55,154 nt of DNA from Micromonosporaceae bacterium. GTDB taxonomy: Bacteria > Actinomycetota > Actinomycetes > Mycobacteriales > Micromonosporaceae. A program made the translations under genes and the position numbers. The notes under the pieces were generated by a model, which saw only the letters and a list, made by a program, of their open reading frames with translations, was not told where the DNA came from and made no database searches. Shown in pieces: positions 25,802-34,470 of the stretch; positions within the stretch are counted from its first letter, which is position 1, and each line of letters opens with the position of its first letter. Where the stretch lies: the NCBI GenBank assembly GCA_009377645.1, contig WHTQ01000023.1, forward strand, positions 1 through 55,154. The letters run 5' to 3'.

Positions 25802-26132
25802 GTCATCGAGCTACCGTCGCCGTATCTTCTCCTGAACCAATCACATCCCGGTGCACCCCGCCGCCACCAGCTCCACCGCGCGCCAGCTCGCAGCGCCCAC
25901 CGACAACCGGTCGGCCACCTTGGCCCGCGACCCAAAGGCAGCCAGACACCCGCACACCGCCACCCCAGCCGGGCTCAGCCGCCCTGGCCCACCGGGCCAT
26001 GCCCACGCGCGTGCGCACCCTCAGGCCGGCTGGCCACCCCCTGGCGGACTTCCCAGATCACCCGAACCCACCCATGGACCAGGCAGCTGGTTCCGGTGAG
26101 CAGCCAACCCCTGTACCACAAGGCCCTCAGCA

Positions 26133-26156
26133 GGTGTCACCCAGCCGGGTGACACC
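26133..26156. promoter_or_regulatory. Perfect hairpin before DUF932 gene
   Basis: Arms GGTGTCACCC and GGGTGACACC with a 4-nt loop, ending 32 bp before the start codon. It could be an operator or a leader stem in the mRNA. Confidence 0.6.
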
Positions 26157-26188
26157 CAACCGTCACTACCGGAAGGAGCGTGCCCGCA

Positions 26189-27160
26189 ATGGCGCACGAG
26201 ATCGAACAGTTCCACGACGGCACCGCCGCGTTCTTCGCCGCCCGCACCGACGCCTGGCACCAGCTGGGTACCGTCACCACCGGCTGCCTGTCCGCAGCCG
26301 AGGTGATGGAAACCGCGTACCTGGGCGGCTGGGACGTGCGCAAGGAGAAACTGCGCACCGTCGAGTCCAACGCGAAGGTGCCGGCGAAGTTCGCCACCAC
26401 CCGCGTACATCCCAAGTCCGGGCAGCGGGAAGTCCTCGGCCTGGTCGGCGCCAAGTACCAGGTCGTGCAGAACGAGCAGGCGTGCGAGCTGCTCGACATG
26501 ATCGTCGGCGAGACCGGGGCGCACTTCGAGACCGCCGGCAGCCTGCGCGGCGGCCGGGAGGTGTTCGTCACGATGAAGCTGCCCGACACGATGACCGTGG
26601 CCGGCGTCGACGCCATGGACCTGTACCTGGCGGTGTGCACCTCCCACGACACCTCCCGGCTCGCCCGGGCGCTGCTCACCCCGGTCCGGATCGTGTGCGC
26701 CAACACCCAGGCGGCGGCGTTCGCGGACAACAAGGGCGAGTACACGTTCCGGCACACCGGTGATGTCACCGCCAAGCTGGCCGAGGTCCGGCAGGCGCTG
26801 AGCCTGGTGCCGACCTACCTGGACCAGTTCCAGCAGGCCGCCGAGGAGATGCTCGCCACCGGGCTGGTGTGGCCCCAGCTACAGGCTCTTGCCCGCGAGC
26901 TGTGGCCGCTGGGCGAGGACGCCGGCGAACCAGCGTTCCTCAAGCAGATGTCCCGCGACCGGGACCTGAAGAACCTGTTCGAGCAGGCCCCCACCCAGGA
27001 GCCGATCCGCGGCACCGCCTGGGCCGGCTACCAGGCCATCACCGAATGGCTCGACCACGCCCAGCCGGCCCGAAGCGAGCACCACCGCGCCAACAAGGTC
27101 CTCACCGACAACGCGGTCACCACCCTCAAACGGCGCGCCTTCTTCACCCTGGCCGCCTAA
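26189..27160 (+). CDS. DUF932 family protein
   Basis: 323 residues from the ATG at 26189 with GAAGGAG upstream. The family pattern is clear: TDAWHQLGTVTTGCLSAAEV, VLGLVGAKYQVVQNEQACEL, GGREVFVTMKLPDTM, then SHDTSRLARALLTPVRIVCA and NTQAAAF. DUF932 (phage/plasmid-like protein TIGR03299) is frequent on conjugative plasmids, ICEs and phages; its function is unknown. Length and termini fit intact members. It leads a rightward series of small genes. Confidence 0.93.
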   Translation: MAHEIEQFHDGTAAFFAARTDAWHQLGTVTTGCLSAAEVMETAYLGGWDVRKEKLRTVESNAKVPAKFATTRVHPKSGQREVLGLVGAKYQVVQNEQACELLDMIVGETGAHFETAGSLRGGREVFVTMKLPDTMTVAGVDAMDLYLAVCTSHDTSRLARALLTPVRIVCANTQAAAFADNKGEYTFRHTGDVTAKLAEVRQALSLVPTYLDQFQQAAEEMLATGLVWPQLQALARELWPLGEDAGEPAFLKQMSRDRDLKNLFEQAPTQEPIRGTAWAGYQAITEWLDHAQPARSEHHRANKVLTDNAVTTLKRRAFFTLAA

Positions 27161-27254
27161 ACCCCACCCATCCCCACCGGCGCGGCCGTGCACACCGGAA
27201 CTCCCCGGGTGCGCGGCCCGCGCCTTCCACCTCTCCAAAGTGGAGGACAGCATC

Positions 27255-27845
27255 GTGAGCAACCACGACACACCGGCCACGTCGGTGCCCAGCCCCCGTG
27301 ACCTGCCCGGGGAGCTGATCGGCGGAGTGTGGGCATACGTCGCCACCGCACCCGAGCCGCAGCTGAGCATCACCGGCCACCACGCAGTCATCACCGAAGT
27401 GCGGTTCGTTTGGACCGGCGTGTACTGCGCCTGGTGCCGCCGCACGCTGCACCTGTACACCGACGGTGGCCGGGTCGAGGCCGGCATCCGCACCAGTCAC
27501 AGCCGCACTCGCGGCACCGCCTGCTTCTACCAAATCCACCGGCCGGCCAGCGCGCCCACCCTGCCGGTGGCCTGCCCGGACCCCCTGTGCCCCAGCCACC
27601 GCCACCGCGCCCCCTCCGGCGGCGTCGGCGCAGCCACCGGCTGGATGACCGGCCGGTGGTCCCTGACCGCCGAGGCGCAAGACCTGTGCGCCACCAGGAT
27701 CAGCCCGCCGGGGCGGCCCGGGCCCGCGCACCCGCAGACATGGCGACTGCTCAGCCAGGCGTGGGACGTGCTGCGGGCCGGCTACCCCGGCCTGGCCACC
27801 CTCGCCGACACCAACTACCGCCGCCGGCACCACCTCGACCGATAG
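27255..27845 (+). CDS. Hypothetical cysteine/histidine-containing protein
   Basis: 196 residues from the GTG at 27255, with GGAGG 8 bp upstream; a GTG at 27240 is less well placed. No family recognised. Two possible metal sites are visible: VYCAWCRRTLHLY (CxxC near residues 57-60) and VACPDPLCPSHRHR (near residues 112-125). There are no membrane segments. It is probably co-transcribed with DUF932 and its relatives in transfer modules. Confidence 0.65.
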   Translation: MSNHDTPATSVPSPRDLPGELIGGVWAYVATAPEPQLSITGHHAVITEVRFVWTGVYCAWCRRTLHLYTDGGRVEAGIRTSHSRTRGTACFYQIHRPASAPTLPVACPDPLCPSHRHRAPSGGVGAATGWMTGRWSLTAEAQDLCATRISPPGRPGPAHPQTWRLLSQAWDVLRAGYPGLATLADTNYRRRHHLDR

Positions 27846-27957
27846 CCAGCCACCGGCACCCCCGGAGCCCACCGTTCGGGCCGCTGCCACGACACCGGCC
27901 CCCCGTTGGGCATCCATAGCATGCAGCTCGAACCACAACCAGCGAAAAGGCGCACCC

Positions 27958-28363
27958 ATGAACAGAGTCATTCGTGAGATCGACCGGGGAACGCGGATCG
28001 TCTCCGGCGTTGAAGTGACCATCACCGAACTCATCTGGGACAACGACGGCCGCAGCTTCGAGGTGCACCGCACCGACACCGGTGAAGACCTGACCGCAGA
28101 CGTCGGCTTTCGACACCCTACCTAACGACGAGCAGGTCGTCGCCCTGCTGGACTGGACCACCAACCAGCCCGGCCGGTGGTTCTGCAGAGGCTGCGGCAC
28201 CAGCATCGATGCCGCTGACCCGGACCTGGTGGCCGATCACCCACGTAACTGCGACCTGGTCGACGGCGCCGGCAACCCCGCGCCAGGTGGTTGGCGTGAC
28301 CGACCGACACCCCACCTGACAGAGATCGCTCGGACGGGTGAACCCCCGAGTTGGAGGAGTCCA
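27958..28363 (+). pseudogene. Small zinc-finger-like protein, probably frameshifted
   Basis: The ATG at 27958 has GAAAAGG upstream and opens a frame MNRVIREIDRGTRIVSG ... DTGEDLTADVG that ends at 28125. The following frame, from about 28105, encodes SFDTLPNDEQVVALLDW then RWFCRGCGTSIDA and DHPRNCDLVDG, a C-x2-C ... H-x3-C pattern that looks like real protein but has no start. One protein with a one-base shift near 28105 is the simplest reading. The second frame continues without a stop into the small gene at 28364. Confidence 0.5.
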
Positions 28364-28495
28364 ATGTCCATCCCCACCTTCGCGACCACCGGAGTGGTCG
28401 CGTCCCTTGTCACCGCCCACCCGGCGACGAGCCGGCCCGTTCAGCTCCGGCCGATGCTGATCCAGCGGGTACGCCCGATCGGCGGGCCGCGATGA
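28364..28495 (+). CDS. Small hypothetical protein
   Basis: 43 residues (MSIPTFATTGVVASLV ...) from an ATG with TTGGAGGAG 6 bp upstream, ending in an ATGA overlap with the next gene. The N-terminal half is hydrophobic and could be a membrane anchor. It could instead be the tail of the preceding frameshifted gene. Confidence 0.45.
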   Translation: MSIPTFATTGVVASLVTAHPATSRPVQLRPMLIQRVRPIGGPR

Positions 28496-28812
28496 GCGCC
28501 CACAAAGTGTTCCACCTGATGCGGTGGGCGTGGGATGTCACCGAAGGGCATCGGCTGGCCACCGGCTACCCGATCCACCAGGTCGACATCACCGTGCTCG
28601 CCGGCATGGCCGGGCTCATCGGCATCAACCCGGCCCACCTAGAACGGGTCGACCTCGCCCGGCCGCTGCTGTTGGCGCCGGTTCCCGAGCTGGGCAACCT
28701 CGTCATCGACGGCTGGCACCGGGTGCACCAGGCGCTGCGAACCGGGATCACCCACCTGCCCGCGCGGCTGCTCACCAGCGAAGACGAACAACGCATCCGC
28801 ATCAAAACTTGA
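28492..28812 (+). CDS. ParB/Srx-fold-like small protein
   Basis: 106 residues, ATG at 28492 overlapping the previous stop. The middle LGNLVIDGWHRVHQALRTGI then HLPARLL resembles the ParB-like nuclease fold, in which V-I-D-G-x-H-R precedes a helix and a strand. The helix-turn-helix of true ParB is absent. It might bind DNA or nucleotide in plasmid maintenance, or be one of the free-standing ParB-fold enzymes. It belongs to the rightward operon. Confidence 0.6.
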   Translation: MSAHKVFHLMRWAWDVTEGHRLATGYPIHQVDITVLAGMAGLIGINPAHLERVDLARPLLLAPVPELGNLVIDGWHRVHQALRTGITHLPARLLTSEDEQRIRIKT

Positions 28813-28860
28813 CCCGCCCCGCCGCTCACGGTCCGATGTGGGCGGCACCACCAGCAACGA

Positions 28861-28934
28861 ACGGCCCGCCACCCGGCGGGCCGTCATCACGAATAGGCCC
28901 GGGACGCCACGCCTGCAAAACGATGCGTCCCGGG
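28861..28934. terminator. Two consecutive hairpins before GGDEF gene
   Basis: First: ACGGCCCGCC (28861-28870) and GGCGGGCCGT (28875-28884), loop of 4. Second: CCCGGGACGC (28898-28907) and GCGTCCCGGG (28925-28934), loop of 17. The first fits a terminator for the upstream gene; the second lies in the leader of the GGDEF gene, 26 bp before its start. Confidence 0.6.
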
Positions 28935-28960
28935 TTCTCCAACCGAACTGGAGGACTCCA

Positions 28961-29761
28961 GTGTTCACCCTTCCCATCGCGATCGCCACAGGGGTGGTCG
29001 CATTCGCTGCCGGGTGGCTGTGGTCCGCCCGGACCCTCCACCGGCTCCGCAAACTGCTGGAGCTGGCGCTGTGGACCTGCGGACATGACCAGCTCACCGG
29101 GCTGCCCAACCGTGGCAACGCCGAGCACTTGTTCGGTCGTCGCGCCGCCGCCGGCCGGCCGACCGTGATCGCCCTGCTGGACCTGGACCGGTTCAAGCAG
29201 GTCAACGACACTTACGGCCACGGCGCCGGGGACCAGCTGCTCGTCGCCGTCGCCGGCCGGCTCGCACAGGCCGCCGCCGGCCGGCCGACCGTGATCGCCC
29301 TGCTGGACCTGGACCGGTTCAAGCAGGTCAACGACACTTACGGCCACGGCGCCGGGGACCAGCTGCTCGTCGCCGTCGCCGGCCGGCTCGCACAGGCCGC
29401 CGCCGGCTACGGCGGGCACGCCGCCCGGCTGTCCGGTGACGAGTTCCTCCTGCTGCTGCCGATCCACCCCGGTAACTTCCTGCACCCGGTCGCCACGATC
29501 CTGCGCGAGATCGCCACACCGGTGCAGATCACCACCGAGGAGGCGGTGACGCTTACCCCGGCCGCCACCGCCGGAGCGAGCTGGTTCGACGGCGTCAACG
29601 GCAGCTGGGACAGGCTGCTGCGGCAGGCCGACCTCGCCCTTTACCACGCCCGCGCCTGCGGGCTGGCCTACGAGCCGTACCGGCCCGGGATGCGCATGCC
29701 CGACCGGCCGCACCGGCGCGGGCAACGGCTTCGCGACCAGCACCGGGAGGCGTCGGCATGA
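28961..29761 (+). CDS. GGDEF-domain protein with internal tandem duplication
   Basis: 266 residues from a GTG at 28961 with GGAGG upstream. An N-terminal membrane helix (IAIATGVVAFAAGWLW) precedes a diguanylate-cyclase-type domain: HDQLTGLPNR, LLDLDRFKQVNDTYGHGAGD and the signature loop in the form SGDEF (near residue 158). Residues from about 62 to 103 are repeated exactly once more, so the metal-binding DxDxFKxxND segment occurs twice before one SGDEF loop. Normal family members have it once. The enzyme, which would make cyclic di-GMP, is therefore probably altered or inactive. The stop overlaps the next start (ATGA). Confidence 0.88.
   Translation: MFTLPIAIATGVVAFAAGWLWSARTLHRLRKLLELALWTCGHDQLTGLPNRGNAEHLFGRRAAAGRPTVIALLDLDRFKQVNDTYGHGAGDQLLVAVAGRLAQAAAGRPTVIALLDLDRFKQVNDTYGHGAGDQLLVAVAGRLAQAAAGYGGHAARLSGDEFLLLLPIHPGNFLHPVATILREIATPVQITTEEAVTLTPAATAGASWFDGVNGSWDRLLRQADLALYHARACGLAYEPYRPGMRMPDRPHRRGQRLRDQHREASA
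29144..29407 (+). repeat. Exact 126-bp in-frame tandem duplication
   Basis: Bases 29144-29269 and 29270-29395 are identical and the match continues for 12 more bases to 29407. The unit is 42 codons, so the reading frame is kept. Identity of 100 percent implies a very recent event or an assembly artefact. Confidence 0.95.
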
Positions 29762-31053
29762 CCGCCACCCAGGAGATGGCCTGCCAGCAGTGCCACAAGC
29801 CGCTGAACAGCCTCGACGACACCTACATCCACCCGCTCGGGTCCGTAGCCGACGGGCACGAGCCGGTGCCCGTGCCCGCCATCGGGCTGGACACCATCGC
29901 CCGCCGGTGCGACTTCTGCGGCGACCCGTACCCGGCCTGGACCCTGGCCTCCGGCGAGGTCGCCGCGATCGCGCTGGGCCAGACCGGTGGGCTGGTACAG
30001 AACTACGGCGACCGGTGGGCGGCCTGCACCGCCTGCGAGCTGCTGGTCGGCTCGGGTCGGATCGAACCGCTGGTCGACCGGGCCACCGCAGCCCTCGGCC
30101 TGCGGCGCGACCCCGCCGGCCGGCACCGCATCGCGCAGCTGCACGCCGCGTTCCTGCACACCCGGCAACCCGGCCGCACCCTGATCACCACCACCGCCTG
30201 GCCGGCCAACGTGCTCACCGCCCGGGACCTGCCGAGGATCCGAGACCGGCTCACCCACCTCTGCCGCGGCGGCGACACCCTACCCGGCCAGCTCGGCGAC
30301 CCCGAGCTGCGCCGCACCATCGCCGAGGGTCTCGACCAGGCCAGGCTGTACTGGATCGACCCCGAGTTCACCGTCCTGGCCGACCACGCCGCTGACCAGC
30401 TACCCGAGACCACCATCGACCCCGAGGACCTGCCCGCCGCCGACGGGCTGCTCGTCTGGGCAAGCCCGGTCCACGACGCCACCATCGCGGCGGCGTCCTG
30501 GACCACCCAACCCCACGGGTACCAGCTGGTCAGCTACCGGTCGATCGGCCGTGGGCTCGACAACAACGCAGCTCAGCACCTGCGGGAGCAGGTCGGGTGG
30601 CTGGTCCCCATGCGCACGGCCACGGTCGGCCCGCGCCAGCCTGCGGCCGGCCGCGGCCACACCGCGGCCCTGGTCGCGACCTGGCTGCTGATCGCGCAGA
30701 AGGTCACCGAAACGATCCCCGCCGACCTGGGCCGTGCCATCCGCAAGGCATACAGCCGGCAGCGTCGGCCAGCCCCCGAGGTGCGGATCGTCCGGATCAA
30801 ACCCCGTCCCCACACCCGTGGCATCACAGTGCGCCGCGGCGCGTCCCACGGCGGTCGGGAGCCGCTGCTGGAACGCGAGTGGGTCGGCGAGCACTGGAAA
30901 CAGCAGCCCTACGGCCCGGGCCGCAGCCGGCGAAAGCTCATCTACGTCGCCCCGTACCTGCGCGGCCCGGACGACCAGCCCATCCGCGCCAGCAGCTCCG
31001 TCCGCGTGCTCGGCACCACCCGCACCCACACACCCCGAGAAGACAAGGAGTAA
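29758..31053 (+). CDS. Hypothetical zinc-ribbon protein of transfer modules
   Basis: 431 residues; ATG at 29758 overlaps the GGDEF stop, with GGGAGG upstream. The N-terminus has CQQCHKPL and CDFCGDPYPAW, then CTACELL (residues 9-97), so one or two zinc sites are likely. The middle is mostly helical (RRTIAEGLDQARLYWIDPEF) and the end is rich in Arg and Lys (RIVRIKPRPHTRGITVRRG, WKQQPYGPGRSRRKLIYVAP). The basic tail suggests nucleic-acid binding. Catalytic motifs are not recognised. It is the largest hypothetical gene of the rightward operon. Confidence 0.75.
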   Translation: MTATQEMACQQCHKPLNSLDDTYIHPLGSVADGHEPVPVPAIGLDTIARRCDFCGDPYPAWTLASGEVAAIALGQTGGLVQNYGDRWAACTACELLVGSGRIEPLVDRATAALGLRRDPAGRHRIAQLHAAFLHTRQPGRTLITTTAWPANVLTARDLPRIRDRLTHLCRGGDTLPGQLGDPELRRTIAEGLDQARLYWIDPEFTVLADHAADQLPETTIDPEDLPAADGLLVWASPVHDATIAAASWTTQPHGYQLVSYRSIGRGLDNNAAQHLREQVGWLVPMRTATVGPRQPAAGRGHTAALVATWLLIAQKVTETIPADLGRAIRKAYSRQRRPAPEVRIVRIKPRPHTRGITVRRGASHGGREPLLEREWVGEHWKQQPYGPGRSRRKLIYVAPYLRGPDDQPIRASSSVRVLGTTRTHTPREDKE

Positions 31054-31059
31054 ACCGCC

Positions 31060-31572
31060 ATGGGAACCGACATGATCATCCGCACGTTGTACGTGATCGC
31101 GGGTACCGAACCCGACTTCGCCGCCGGCAAAGCCGCCGCGGCCAGGCTGGTCGCTGGCGCCGAACCTGCCGAGCTGGACGTCGTCCTCGACGAAGGCTGG
31201 GCGGCGGACATCGAACCCACCACACATCGCCGCAACGGCGAGCCCACCCACCATCTGCCCACCGACCAGGCACGTCAGCTCATCGCCCACACCCTCGATG
31301 AACTACTGGAAGGCGCCGCCAGAACCTGCACCTCCCGAGAGGTCGACCGCTACCACCTCGGCAGCGGCCAGAGCCCCGGTGTGGAGATGTACGCCACCGG
31401 CGGGCCCAACGGAGCCGAATCCAGCTTCGCGTTCACGGCCTGGGACATCCTGGTCGAGGACCACCGCCTACCCGCAGGTTGGTCCGCCACCATCAACAAC
31501 GCCATCGGGCTGGTAGACCCAGCCGGGAACGGCCGAGTCGCCGCGACCGTCACCTTCCGCACCTGGAGCTGA
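31060..31572 (+). CDS. Hypothetical protein, end of rightward operon
   Basis: 170 residues, ATG with AAGGAG upstream, 6 bp after the previous gene. No family recognised. The order IIRTLYVIAGTEPDFAAGKA ... DVVLDEGWAADIEP ... SSFAFTAWDILVEDHRLPAG suggests an alpha/beta domain without membrane segments. It is the last gene before a 284-bp gap containing strong hairpins, so it probably closes the transfer module. Confidence 0.7.
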   Translation: MGTDMIIRTLYVIAGTEPDFAAGKAAAARLVAGAEPAELDVVLDEGWAADIEPTTHRRNGEPTHHLPTDQARQLIAHTLDELLEGAARTCTSREVDRYHLGSGQSPGVEMYATGGPNGAESSFAFTAWDILVEDHRLPAGWSATINNAIGLVDPAGNGRVAATVTFRTWS

Positions 31573-31784
31573 CAACCTGCTCGTGCGGTGTGGGCCAGTT
31601 GGCCCCCACCGCACACAGAAGATTGCAGTACTCCAGCGGCTCACCCGCCGCTTCAGTCATGTCTCAAACTACGCGCCTTTCGACGCCGGCCAGGTCGGCG
31701 ATCTGCCCACCTGGGACTGGCAACCGCCAGACCCACCTACCCACCCGTTGACCCTTCCGGGGACCGCGCCGGCCGTGTGCCTTA

Positions 31785-31805
31785 ACCCCGGGGACGCCCC
31801 GGGGT
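31785..31805. terminator. Very stable hairpin
   Basis: ACCCCGGGG and CCCCGGGGT with a 3-nt loop. A weaker stem AGCGGC/GCCGCT lies at 31635-31652. The 284-bp gap otherwise holds nothing I recognise. Together they would end transcription of the module before the flavoprotein gene. Confidence 0.65.
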
Positions 31806-31856
31806 GGGTACGCGGCCCGGCGTGGTGTCCCGGTGAACTCCCGAGGGAGGACCACC

Positions 31857-33236
31857 GTGCACGACACATCACCACTGAAATTCGACCCCTTCGAACCGTC
31901 CGCGCAGATCGAGTCCCTTCTGACCGCCGTCGCATCGAGGCCGGCCGCCTGCGAGGGAATGCGGGCGATGATGCAACGGGAGCCCGAGTTCAGGAGCCCG
32001 TTGGAGGCGAAGCTCACCGGCATCGCCCTGGACCCGCCCGGTCGCTACTTCGCTGACCAGGTGTTGGACGCCTACTGGTCGGACGAGCCGCGTAAGCAAG
32101 ACGCGCTGAGCTCCAGCAGCACCGACCGCGAGGTCATCATCGGTAGCGGATTCCACGCAGCGGTGTACGCAGCAACCCGTGTCCTCTGCGGATATCAGAA
32201 ACCACTTGTGTTGGAACGGAACGAGCGGGCCGGTGGCACCTTCGCCATGACCGCGCGGCCGACGTTCTACCTCAACTCCCGTAACCGCGCGGGAAGCGGA
32301 GGACTGGCAGGCGACCAGAGGGCAAGCCTGAACTACCTGCCGGGCGCACCGATCCAGGCAGCGAACGTATCCATGTTGGAGTACCAGACGAACACAGACG
32401 TGGCGTTCACTATTCGGCTGGCGTTGGCACAGTTCGCCGATGTGGTGACCAACGCAAAGGTCCTGTCCGTCTCTCGTGACGGAACCGGAGCGGAGATCGA
32501 GATCGAGGATCGCGACCCTCTCCTCGCCGGGCGTGTCATCGACGCGCGGGGACTGGGTGATCCGTACAACCAGGACGTCGCCAACGGCACAACGGTCCTA
32601 ACCTTCCCGCAGTTCATGCAGCGCATGGCAAGCATGTGGCCGCTGCGTGGTGTGCGTCGTGTTGGGGTTGTCGGTGGTGGGGACTCTGCCAAGTGCGCCG
32701 TCGAGTCGTTCCTTGGCATCGCGCCGCAGCCGTTCATGGCAGCTGCTGCGCTGGACAGTGTGGACCGGATCGACTGGTACTCCGACGAACTGCCGACTAC
32801 CTGCGACCGGTGGCAGCAGGAGATCCGTGGCAGGTATCAGGCCATTGGTCGCTACCTCCGGCCGGACCGTCTCGGCATGCGGCGCCTCAACGTGTTGGGT
32901 CGTCGGGCACGGCCAGTCGCGCTGCCCGGCATGGGACTCATTGATGGTCGCACGTACGACCTCGTCGTCCTCTGCACAGGCAGCAGGGATACGGCCATCG
33001 AAGGGCTTGACTTAGCGTCCTTCGATGAGTACACGATTCCGAACGCGAATGTCGTCGCCCGTGAGCACTACAACCTGCCCGCGTTCCGTGTCGGCCCACA
33101 TGCAAGATTGCCATTCACTCGGCAGGAACGCGAGGATGGAGTTGCGGACATCTCCGCCAATGCCGTCTCGATGTTCCGGACCGCGTACAAGACAGCCGCA
33201 TTGGCGGCAACGCTTCGTGCAGTGACGCGGGAATAG
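31857..33236 (+). CDS. FAD/NAD(P)-binding monooxygenase-like protein
   Basis: 459 residues from a GTG at 31857 with GGGAGG 6 bp upstream. The first dinucleotide-binding loop is VIIGSGFHAAVYAA (near residue 90), followed by an acidic strand end (LVLERNERAGGTFAM). The second loop is VGVVGGGDSAKCAVE (near residue 270), and the motif DLVVLCTGSRDTAIEG near residue 375 is the ATG-type FAD/NAD motif. This two-Rossmann layout is seen in flavin-dependent N-monooxygenases and thioredoxin-reductase-like enzymes. The substrate is unknown. It stands alone and looks like cargo. Confidence 0.75.
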   Translation: MHDTSPLKFDPFEPSAQIESLLTAVASRPAACEGMRAMMQREPEFRSPLEAKLTGIALDPPGRYFADQVLDAYWSDEPRKQDALSSSSTDREVIIGSGFHAAVYAATRVLCGYQKPLVLERNERAGGTFAMTARPTFYLNSRNRAGSGGLAGDQRASLNYLPGAPIQAANVSMLEYQTNTDVAFTIRLALAQFADVVTNAKVLSVSRDGTGAEIEIEDRDPLLAGRVIDARGLGDPYNQDVANGTTVLTFPQFMQRMASMWPLRGVRRVGVVGGGDSAKCAVESFLGIAPQPFMAAAALDSVDRIDWYSDELPTTCDRWQQEIRGRYQAIGRYLRPDRLGMRRLNVLGRRARPVALPGMGLIDGRTYDLVVLCTGSRDTAIEGLDLASFDEYTIPNANVVAREHYNLPAFRVGPHARLPFTRQEREDGVADISANAVSMFRTAYKTAALAATLRAVTRE

Positions 33237-33429
33237 GGCACGGACCCTGCTGGGTGCTGCATGACGCGCCGACCTACACCGGCAACCGTCAAGACGACGA
33301 CGACCTGCGCCGCCACCTGTAGGCCAAGTACACCGCCACATGAACCCTGCTCGCGCAACGACGCGCGCGGCAACGCCATCGACGAGACCGTGCAGCCGCC
33401 CTGCTCCAGCTTGCGGCTGCAGCGGGGCC

Positions 33430-33700
33430 CCGCTGCGACGCGCCGAACTGGCAGCAGCCATCCGAAGCCAATGCGGCGGGCGACCCGACGACACCCAACT
33501 GCACCGCACCCTCCACGGGCTCGCCGCCCACCAGCTCGTCCGGGCAACCACCATCGATGGTCATAAACAGTATGAATTCACGCAAACCGGGCAACAGCGT
33601 GTCGCCCGCCTCGAGGCACTCGTACGCCTCAGCTCCAATGGCGTGAAGCCGCCGGCGACCAGAATGGCGGAGGCAACCCGCCGGGCTGAGTCCACCGCCG
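33430..33700 (+). pseudogene. Winged-helix regulator fragment
   Basis: The frame RAELAAAIRSQCGG ... DDTQLHRTLHGLAAHQLVRA, then KQYEFTQTGQQRVARLEALV, has the helix-helix-wing pattern of PadR/HxlR-like regulators. No start codon or ribosome binding site precedes it and the 3' part becomes random. It is read as a remnant. Confidence 0.45.
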
Positions 33701-33733
33701 GAACCCGTCCAACAGCCGAGCGGTCTCGGTTCA

Positions 33734-34078
33734 CTACTCGAAGGTCAACGGTGGTTGGCCCTCGGCGGCTGGTTGGGAGTTGCCCTCGATGCGCAGCGCG
33801 GCAGCTGCCGCCAGCTCGCCGATGGTCGGTTGGCCCGGCCACACCCTGTCGATAAGGGTGGTGAGCAGGACGGCGGCGGCGACGGTATCCCACAACGCTC
33901 GGTGTGGTTGGCTATCGGCTGCGAGAGTGTTGATCTGTTCAGCCAGGCCGTGATGCGCCACGAGGTGGGCGAGTCCGTTGCCGGTGGTGGTCTTCAGGTG
34001 CCGGGCGAGTCGCAGCGTGTCGATCAGGCCGGCCGGGGTGATGCGGGGACATCGGCGGTGTAGCAGTCGCCAGTCCAC
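33734..34078 (-). pseudogene. DnaQ-like 3'-5' exonuclease, C-terminal remnant
   Basis: 114 residues from a GTG: CPRITPAGLIDTLRLARHL, GLAHLVAHHGL and QPHRALWDTVAAAVLLTTL. This is the C-terminal half of the DnaQ exonuclease fold, with the IDT segment and the (H)RAxxDT motif containing the last catalytic aspartate. The first exonuclease motif (DxE) is missing, so the enzyme is inactive. Confidence 0.6.
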
Positions 34079-34470
34079 GCGTCGGTTCCCTCGGCCTGAT
34101 GGCGAGGACGGACGTGACTTGGGGTCTGCTTCTGCAGGTCAGTCGGGATGAGGACGCTGCGAACGTGTGCGACATGTGTAGTGCACCTGGATGGGACGGT
34201 AGGCAAACAGGCTGGCGGGTTTGAGGGTGGGCGGCATAGGGCCTACTGATCGGTTGCGGCCGATCCATGCCATCATCTGCCTGGCCAGACGTCGCACCAA
34301 CGTGCTGTGGGCAACTCGTGCGCGATAACCGCACTGGCACCCCGAGCCACCTACGACTCTGTCCATGCACTTGAGGTAGCCCAGCAGAGGATAGGCCGCG
34401 TCGAGGAGCGGGTGGCGGAAGGCGACCTGCTCCAGATCGGTGAAGCGCAGCCGGTCGTTTGACCAGAGGC
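34079..34470. other. Gene-free stretch
   Basis: 392 bp between the exonuclease remnant and the DedA gene. One leftward frame is open across it but lacks a start and runs through the DedA gene out of frame. I cannot support a gene here. Confidence 0.4.

Larger units (their letters stand above)
25626..26188. other. Gene-free stretch of rightward arm
   Basis: 563 bp without a convincing gene. It holds CTGTCAG cluster D (25742-25801) and the hairpin at 26133-26156. The open frames here are Pro/Arg-rich and look like noise. Confidence 0.6.
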
